The notes under the pieces: generated by a model
The model's database searches: none
What the model was told of the DNA's origin: nothing
What the model saw: only the letters and a program-made list of their open reading frames with translations
Translations under genes and position numbers: made by a program
Assembly (NCBI GenBank): GCA_019322805.1
Contig: JAHWIC010000008.1
Span: forward strand, 1-39,679
Origin: Candidatus Woesearchaeota archaeon
Lineage (GTDB): Archaea; Nanobdellota; Nanobdellia; Woesearchaeales; JAHWIC01
Length of the DNA: 39,679 bases
Direction of reading: 5' to 3'
Shown: in pieces, positions 30,512-38,500 of the stretch
Layout: each line of letters opens with the position of its first letter
How positions within the stretch are numbered: the first letter of the stretch is position 1

Positions 30512-31645
30512 ATGAACATATCAATTTTAGGCTCAACAGGCTCTATTGGAACTCAAAGTTTAGATATTATAAGGAATAACCCTTCTGAGTTTAAGGTAAA
30601 GGGATTATCATGCAATTCCAACATTGGTGTTTTAAAGAAACAGATTGAGGAGTTTAAGCCTGAAGCAGTTGCTGTATTTGATGAGGAAAGAGCTGATTTA
30701 TTAAAAACAGATGTTCCTGTTTACAAGGGTCTTAATGGATTAGTTAAGATTGCAACAATGCAGGATTCTGATATGATAATTAATTCTCTAGTTGGAAGCA
30801 TTGGTGTTCTGCCGACTGTAAAAGCTGCCCAGCACTTCAAGAATATCGCGCTTGCAAATAAAGAGACCTTAGTTGCTGCTGGAAGCATTGTTATGGATCT
30901 GGCAAGAAAGAATGGCATAAAACTAATGCCAATTGATTCAGAACATTCTGCAATATTCCAATGCCTAAATGGAGAGAATATCAAGGAGATAAATAAAATA
31001 ATGATTACCTGTTCTGGCGGTGCTTTCAAGAACAAAACAAAAGAAGAGCTTGAGAATGTTAAAGCAGCTGATGCATTAAAGCATCCAACCTGGAATATGG
31101 GTCCAAAGATCACTATCGACTGCGCCACATTAATGAACAAGGGTTTTGAGGTTATTGAAGCGCATTGGCTCTATAATGTGCCTTATGAAAAGATTGAGGT
31201 TGTAATGCATCCTCAAAGCATTGTCCATAGCTTGGTTGAATTCCATGATCATTCAGTTATTGCTCAGCTTGGAATGCCTTCTATGAAGATTCCAATCCAA
31301 TATGCTCTAAGTTATCCAAAAAGACTCAAAAATAACAATCTTCCTAAATTGAATTTAACTGATATAAAGAATCTAGAGTTTAAAGAGCCGGATTTTGAAA
31401 GATTCCCCTGCTTAAAGTATGCTTATGAAGCTGGAAATGCTGGTGGCACATTGCCTGCTGTAATGAATGCTGCTAATGAAGTTGCTGTTAAACTATTCCT
31501 TGAGGATAAGATAAAATTCCTTGGAATAGCTAAAATAATCAAAGCTGCAACAGATGCTCATAAACCCATAAAAAACCCAAGCATGGATGAAATACTTGAG
31601 ACAGACCGAAAAGTAAAAAAAGAGGTTAAAGAATCTTTAGAGTGA
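30512..31645 (+). CDS. dxr: 1-deoxy-D-xylulose-5-phosphate reductoisomerase
   Basis: Committed step of the MEP isoprenoid pathway: converts deoxyxylulose phosphate to 2-C-methyl-D-erythritol 4-phosphate using NADPH and a divalent metal. The 377 residues carry all family landmarks: GSTGSIGTQSLDI at the start, LANKETLVAAGS, the metal and substrate site MPIDSEHSAIFQCL, ITCSGGAFKNK, HPTWNMGPKITIDCATLMNK, HPQSIVHSLVEFHD, then AANEVAVKLFL. No active-site residue looks lost. Archaea normally use mevalonate routes, so this gene is unexpected. No other MEP gene (dxs, ispD-H) is in the window. It is tail-to-tail with the archaeal uS2 gene with no base between, so it is part of the archaeal chromosome. 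Confidence 0.95.
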   Translation: MNISILGSTGSIGTQSLDIIRNNPSEFKVKGLSCNSNIGVLKKQIEEFKPEAVAVFDEERADLLKTDVPVYKGLNGLVKIATMQDSDMIINSLVGSIGVLPTVKAAQHFKNIALANKETLVAAGSIVMDLARKNGIKLMPIDSEHSAIFQCLNGENIKEINKIMITCSGGAFKNKTKEELENVKAADALKHPTWNMGPKITIDCATLMNKGFEVIEAHWLYNVPYEKIEVVMHPQSIVHSLVEFHDHSVIAQLGMPSMKIPIQYALSYPKRLKNNNLPKLNLTDIKNLEFKEPDFERFPCLKYAYEAGNAGGTLPAVMNAANEVAVKLFLEDKIKFLGIAKIIKAATDAHKPIKNPSMDEILETDRKVKKEVKESLE

Positions 31646-32239
31646 TTATTCTTCTGTAAAGTCTTCTACTTTCTCTTTTAGCTCTCCTTTGAGTAATCCC
31701 CTATTCTTTAGGTATTCTCTGGTCAATATCCAGAAGAACAATCCAAGGCTTTTCTTGCCTTTGTTATTGCAGGGTATTACTAGGTCTATGTTGTTTGATT
31801 GATTGTTTGTGTCGCACAGAGCTAGAACTGGTACACCTACCTTAATAGCATCTGTTATAGCATTTCTATCAGGCCACGAGTCTGCTGCAAGCAAAACCTT
31901 TGCCTCATGATATATATCCAAGTCTGGATTCGTCAGCATACCTGGCGGATATCTTCCAGCACACACCTTGGCACCAGTAAGCTTTCCAAACATCCTCAAT
32001 GGCTTCCATCCATTTTCACGTCTGCTTACAACTAGGATCTCTTCTGGTGCATAGTTTGCCAAGAACCTGGCTGCTATCCTTATTCTTTCATCAATTTTCT
32101 GTAAATTTAAGACACTTAATCCATCAGGCCTAGTCTTATAAATAAACTGTTCCATATACTTCGTTCTAAACTTAGTGCCTATATGTATTCCTGCCTTAAG
32201 ATACCAGTCAGTTGGTACTAAAAATTGTTCTTCTGCCAT
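31646..32239 (-). CDS. rps2: Small-subunit ribosomal protein uS2, archaeal type
   Basis: The 197 residues match archaeal/eukaryotic uS2 (SA): FLVPTDWYLKAGIHIGTKF, KTRPDGLSVLNLQKIDERI, FAGR-like VCAGRYPPGMLTNPDL, and a TNNQSNNIDLVIPCNNKG segment. Bacterial S2 is longer and has a different insertion. A strong Shine-Dalgarno sequence (aaggagg) precedes the ATG on the minus strand. Upstream is a structured leader and a TATA box near 32377-32386. It confirms that the DNA on this side of dxr is archaeal. The neighbouring genes usually found with it in archaea (enolase, rpoN/K, mevalonate kinase) are not in this window. Confidence 0.95.
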   Translation of the reverse strand: MAEEQFLVPTDWYLKAGIHIGTKFRTKYMEQFIYKTRPDGLSVLNLQKIDERIRIAARFLANYAPEEILVVSRRENGWKPLRMFGKLTGAKVCAGRYPPGMLTNPDLDIYHEAKVLLAADSWPDRNAITDAIKVGVPVLALCDTNNQSNNIDLVIPCNNKGKKSLGLFFWILTREYLKNRGLLKGELKEKVEDFTEE

Positions 32240-32249
32240 TTTTATTTAT

Positions 32250-32386
32250 TTCCTCCTTGTAACCATCGCACGAGAACTGTCAGAATAATATCTGACTGCA
32301 GTTTTTTTAACCTCATGCAGTTATGCACAAGCTACAACGCTTGTACGTCGGTAATATAGGAAAGAAATAAAGGTTGGTTTATAAAT
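32250..32386 (-). promoter_or_regulatory. Promoter and structured leader of the uS2 gene
   Basis: On the minus strand atttataaac (32377-32386) is a TATA box that would start a leader of about 110 bases. The leader can form three hairpins in a row: acaagc/gcttgt, actgca/tgcagt and gtcaga/tctgac, the last with a 6-base loop, ending about 40 bases before the ATG. Most other genes here appear to have no or short leaders, so a long structured one before a ribosomal protein gene is notable. Autoregulation by uS2 would be a guess. Confidence 0.4.
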
Positions 32387-32421
32387 CTAACTATCCGGTT
32401 TCTTCAGGAACAAGAATTGGA

Positions 32422-32459
32422 TGAGTTTTGCTTTATCCCTGTTCTGAAAGCAAAACTCA
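32422..32459. terminator. Perfect 13-bp hairpin after the giant surface-protein gene
   Basis: tgagttttgcttt (32422-32434) pairs with aaagcaaaactca (32447-32459), loop 12 bases. On the minus strand it lies about 55 bases after the stop of the giant gene and before the uS2 promoter. No T-run follows, so it may be a 3'-end stabiliser or belong to the hairpin family seen elsewhere in the window. Confidence 0.45.
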
Positions 32460-32512
32460 GATTTAATTAATTTTTAAATTGATTACTTTATTTGATGGAA
32501 CTTATCTTCCTC

Positions 32513-35500
32513 TTATTTAGCCTTTTTCAAATGCTGATGTATTTCCTGCTCTTTCCAGCCAGCATTCATCAATTTACCCTTAACATGCTCAAAGGACTTG
32601 CCTTTTGTAAGATGCTCCTTTACAAAGTGGCCTAGAACAGCTGCTTTAACCATATCCTTTGGCCAGCCTTTGTTTATCAGCTCATTTTGAATATCCTTGA
32701 TGCTCATCTTCTTTGATGCCTGCAAGATTACATGTTTTAACTCTGCAGCATAAATCGACTCCTCAGGCCATCCTTTTTCAAGCAGATCATTATGAATATC
32801 ATGTATATGTTTTCCTTTATTAAGCGCGCTTGAGACATATTTCTCTATACCAGACATTCCTTCTTCAACAACAGCCCTGCTAGATCTCTTGTACAGAACA
32901 ACTCCAAGTAAAGCAGCTGCAATTAAAGCTATAGGAAGTACACTAAGGATGATGTTCCTTAGATTAGTTTCTAGTAGTGGGGGCTTTGATATCACAGGTG
33001 GCGTGTAAGTCTCTTTAGGCGTGGTGACTTGTCTTGGTGGTCTCGGCATTGGTGCTGTTGGCTCTTCCTCTGGTCCCTCTTCCACACCAACCACTGGCAC
33101 AGGTGCTGGAATGGGTTGGATAGGTTCATGTATTGACTTCATCATTAGGCATCCTCTGCCATATTGTATTCTATCTAACTTCATGTAGAAATCATAGTAT
33201 TGGTTCTTGTTTAGGTCATATTTTGCTGACTCGTTTACATAAAGCAGTATCCTTCCGCTTAATAAATTTCCTTCTACTGAGGGCATATCCAATACTGCAT
33301 AATTATCTCCTAATTGAGTAAGAGTTATTGTATGCATTACCTGGTCAAATGTGAATGCAGCCTGGTCATTTGCTCTTAAACAAGCCTCAACACCAGCTTC
33401 AGTTAGTTGTATAGTGGTTGTAGTTACTCCAGCACCTCCTCCGCCTCCACCGCCACTAACTCCACCAGTGCCACCAGATGATGAAACAGCTATAGTTGCA
33501 GTAGCAGAGTCTGATTTTCCAAACTTGTCAGTAACTGTTAAGGTTGCTGTATGGGTTCCTACACCATAAGTATATGACGTTACATTACTATAATTATCTG
33601 GTGTTCCGTCAGTAGTAAAGTCCCATGTATAATTCAGAACATCATTCAGGTCTCCAGGTATATTGGGGTCAGTGCTTAATGTTGCATTAAATGTAACTGT
33701 TACTGAGCTTGTTCCACTTGGTGGACTAGCATTTATAACAGCTGTTGGAGCGTAATTAATAATATCTGTAAGGTTTTCTGGACCAGCAGTATTTGTACCA
33801 CCCCATGTAACATTCCCAGAGTGCAATACTCCATCACTTATATTGGCATTAGCGACAACAGCGTCGAGTATTGTTGAATTGATTATAGTTGAGTTTGTTA
33901 TTGTTGAGTTTGTTATTGTTGAATTGTCTATAGTTGAATTTACAATGGTTGAATCAGTAACAGTAGCATCATTAATTATCTTTGAATTTTCAATAGTGGA
34001 ATTGGTTATTGTTGAGTCAGTTATATTTGAATCAGTTATATCTGAATAGTCTATTGTTGAGTCTGTAATATTTGAATCAGTTATATTTGAATACCAAACA
34101 TGCGAGCCAGTAATATCAGATCTTGTTGTGTTGCTTTCTTTAAGATTGGACGGGTCTATTACTGTGTCAACACAATCCATATTATTTAGTGTTGAATCAG
34201 TTATATTGCACCTTAAGATTGTTGAGTTTATTATAGTGGAATTATAGATATTTGAATCAGTAATATCTATTGTTGGTCCTGATATAGTTGAAAGATTTAT
34301 TGTAGAACCTACAATGCCAGGTATATCCGCTGTAACATTAGACGAATAAAAGGTTCCATTAATTGTCGAGTTCTCTATTGTGCTTAATGTATAAACATTT
34401 ATAGTGAACGTATCACTAGTGCAGTTGTTTGATGCTCCTGAGTCATCACAAATAGTTACATTCACATCAAGGCTCTCTGTTGTAGTTGGGGCAGTCCAAT
34501 TAATCAATCCAGTTGTATCATTTATACTAAGTTTTGTTGTATTAATGGAATAAGTTACTGTTTCTCCTGGGTCTTTATCGCTTGCATTAATGTCATATGT
34601 AAAGTTAACACCGACATAAGCTGTTTGGGTAGTTAAGCTATGCGTAAAGTAAGGAGGAGTGTTAATATTGGATATTGTCAGGTTATTGCTGTAATAAGTC
34701 GCACCATCTGCCGTCCCATCATTAGGCGTAACAGCTGCATACCATGTTTCATTTTTGACTGTTTCGTCTGAAACAGTTAAATCAGTTCTGTTTTCATATA
34801 ATGCTTTGATTTGTGCTGCTGATAATGAACGATTGAATATCATTACATCATCTATGGTACCACTATAATTCATTCCAATAATCACTGTTCCTGCTGAATT
34901 TGAAATTGGAATTAGTCTGCCTGTAGCCACAACACCATCAATGTATTGTGTACCAGAAACATTTGCAACATGATGCCATGCTGTATCTGAGGAATTTTTT
35001 ACCCACATTACCTGCGTTATTCCTAAAGTTGATAAAGATGTTACGTTGATATAATCATCACCATCAAAGCTATAAGCACCTTTGCCGTCATAGCCACCAG
35101 CAGCATCCCAAGTTGCATTCACGATTGTTACATTATTTGCATAACTAGAATAATCTTTAGTTGCATTCGGAACACCTGAGGAGTTTCCACTTAAAGAACC
35201 ACCTTCAAACGGCATGTTTAGAAGCGTAATTGATGCATTATCAACATACCAGTTAATAATATTCTTAACCTCATCATTATCCACATCAGTTGTATTTATT
35301 ATATGTAAGGTTAGATTATCATAAGTCCAATTGCCTTCGGTTGTTGCATTCAGTATAATTGCAGCAATTGTCGGAACAGTATTGACAACAGTAAAGCAGT
35401 GTGTGGTAGATTTATTTGAATATCCTGCACTATCATTTGCCCAGTAATACCAGCAAACTAGGTTTCCTTGGCTGACTGTGATATTCCTGGATTCAGAGGC

Positions 35501-38500
35501 ATTACGCTCCCTTCCTGAAATGCTCACAGTCTCATTAACCCAGCTGCCATTTACATTTGTTGAGAATATATAAACACTTAAGCCATGGTCATCCCTTATT
35601 GTTATATTAGCTGTAAAGTTATGGTATCTCTGGAAGGTATCTGAATCATTAATGGCATTTAAGAAGCGGGGATTATCTTCTGTTACTTCTAAATTAACAT
35701 TGTTAGAGCCTGTTTTTGAATGGCCGTCTGAACCAAAGAAATTAATCCTATGCTCACCAAACCAATAATCTACTGGAGTTAAAGTTACAATACCTGAGCT
35801 TATACTTACGCTGATATTTAGGCCCTGCGTTATTTGGGTGGTGTTGTCCCTAGCAATCTCACCAGGTGTTTTTGCATAGTCAAAGACTGCAAACTCATCA
35901 ATAACCGAATCTGCCTGGTAACCTGCATACATATACATAGCTAATGATGTAGGTGTAACGATTCCAGTACTTGTATTCTTCAGCTTTCCGTCAATATATA
36001 TGCTCATATTGCCTATTGAATTGTTCCACGTTGCTGCAATAAAGTGCCACTCATCCTTTACCCATGAAGATATATCAGCAGTGGTATAACTATAATTACT
36101 ATAAGTTGAATTACCTATAGTTATTGAGCTATTGATTTCAAAGACCAGTTGAGCTGATTGCCTCTTTCCAAATAGGAAATAATTTCCAGTATCATTGTAT
36201 TCCCTAAAGAACCAGTGGGTGCCTGTATCATTTCCATCCCACTCTGGCTTCACCCACATCTCTACTGTACCTGCAGCAGGGTTAAAGTTATCTCTAGCAG
36301 CGATGGTTGTATTATACATTAATGTGCCTTCTGCCCTTGCTCCAGTCACAAAGGATGTTGCATACGGCTTTTTCTCAAATTGCACAGCATCCACCCAGAC
36401 GTATGAAGCATTACTATTGTCTATTATTATCCTTGCATAAGCAGCATTTGCTGGTGCAGTTTCAGTAGTCTGATATCTTACATATGAGGTATTAATAGTT
36501 GGTTTTGAACTGCAGTTTCCGGTTGCACATATGTTTGTGGAGATAAAGGCCCGGGACGAGTTTAACCAGTGTATATGAAGCCTTCCAGTCATAGTGCCTG
36601 TTTCACTCTTCAGGTATTCACTTAATGTATATACAGCATTAGCATCTACCTCAACCACTTGTTCATAATGATTGTTAAGATTGACTCTAACAGAAGCCAC
36701 ACCAAATGATGTGTTAGATGCATTTGTGGTATTATACTTAGGGCTATTAACAGCTGTCCAGTTATCTAACCCAGAGCTATTGTCCTCAAAGCTTGGATTT
36801 ATTATCAAATTGGTTGAAGTAGCTTCCATCAAAATTCCGTCAGCATATTTTCCACCAACAAAACCTGCATTACTAATACTCCCACCAATTGCATTGACAT
36901 CTGTTTCATTTTCCAACATATCATAAAGCAGTGTTCCTCTTGGCATTAAAAGATAAGAATAACTCAAGTCGTCATTATCCTGGTCAGAGTAATAACTGCT
37001 TAGGTTTATGTTGGTGTTGTCTGTATCCTCTGGCCAGCTCTGGTCTGGGATAGTTCCATTAAACACTGGCACCCTATTCTGCACTGTAAAAGTCTGCATC
37101 GGTGTCTGGTTTGAGTTTCCTACAAAGTCTCTTGCATACGAATACCAGTATACTGTCTCACTATTGTTTAAAAGCGAACTTGAGATTGTTGCAGTAAACA
37201 CATTATCAGGGTCGATTGGCGTTGTTATATTGGTCCAAGTACCGCTTGCATTATGTGAGAAAATAACAAGGCTAAGATCATACTGGTTAGCAATTGTGTT
37301 GAATGGATTTGGCCATGTTGTATTCAATTGCACATCCATGTCATTATAAACAGGATCAGGAGTTCTAGCTATCTTAGAATACTGCGGAGCAGTCTGGTCT
37401 GTATAAAATACAAATGTTTTTGACAGGTCATTCCCTACAATATCAACAGCATAGAGTAAGAGCGTATAATTGCCGTCTGGCCAGCCTGAAATATTTACAT
37501 TATCTGTCCAGTCATGGGAAGTCCTTGATACATTAGAGGTGTTGGTGTTGTTTTGCATCAGAGCTCCTGAAGCATTTGTTATGCTATAGCTTGTATTGAC
37601 AAATGTATTACGTACACTCAGATTCAGATTAAAGTCGCTGTTAAAGAATTTGTTATCGGGGTCTGGGTAGAAAATATCTATTGCTGGTATTGTGTTGTCT
37701 ACTGTAAAGTTCACTGAGGCATTTCCTGTAAGACCGCCCGTATCATTAGCATAAACCAAAAGTGTGTAGTTTCCGTCTGAAACTGTGCTGCTATCCCATG
37801 TGAAATCCCATGGAGAAGTTAAATCTCCGGTGGTATTCCATGATGTGTTCATTATGTAGTACCACGCACTATCAACACCCCTTTCATCAGAGATATCAAT
37901 TTCAAAATTAATTATCTCTCCCATTATCTCTCCAGGGCTTGGATTGGTAATTGTTATGTTTGGAGCAGACCAATCAACAATAAAGCTTACTTGAGTATTC
38001 TGCGAAGCGCTTTGCTCGCCTTCGTGCTGGTCTCTGCAGGTTATGTGGTAAGTATATGTTCCTTCACTTAACGATATGTTACAATTGATGTTATAGCTGC
38101 TTGTGTTGCACCTGGTTCCATAAGCCTCAGCACTAGAATAATCCATATCCCCTTCAGTAAGATAACATGTTAGTTCAGGCTCATCAGCCAAGGCTGTTAT
38201 ATTTGTATTGCCATTATTGACAGTATCCAACCATCCGTCCGAACTATTAGTATCAGTCTCAACACTTATAACTGCAACAGGATTTGGAGGGACTGTATCT
38301 TTATAGAGCACAGCATTGCTGAAATTCATTACACTTAAGCCAACAGGGTTGTATGCCCTTACGTAAGCAATTGATGTTTCAAGATGCTGCATAGAAAGGT
38401 TAGTCAATGATGCGTATGTGCCTGTTGTGTTTGTCCACTGCCATATTGTTCTACCAAGGCTGTCATTAACATAATAAGCATAATAGTCAATACCGCTCTC

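Noticed and set aside
33843..34270. Short regular DNA repeats that might be a CRISPR array
   Set aside because: The 15-base period codes in frame for pentapeptide repeats of the giant protein, with no repeat-spacer structure.
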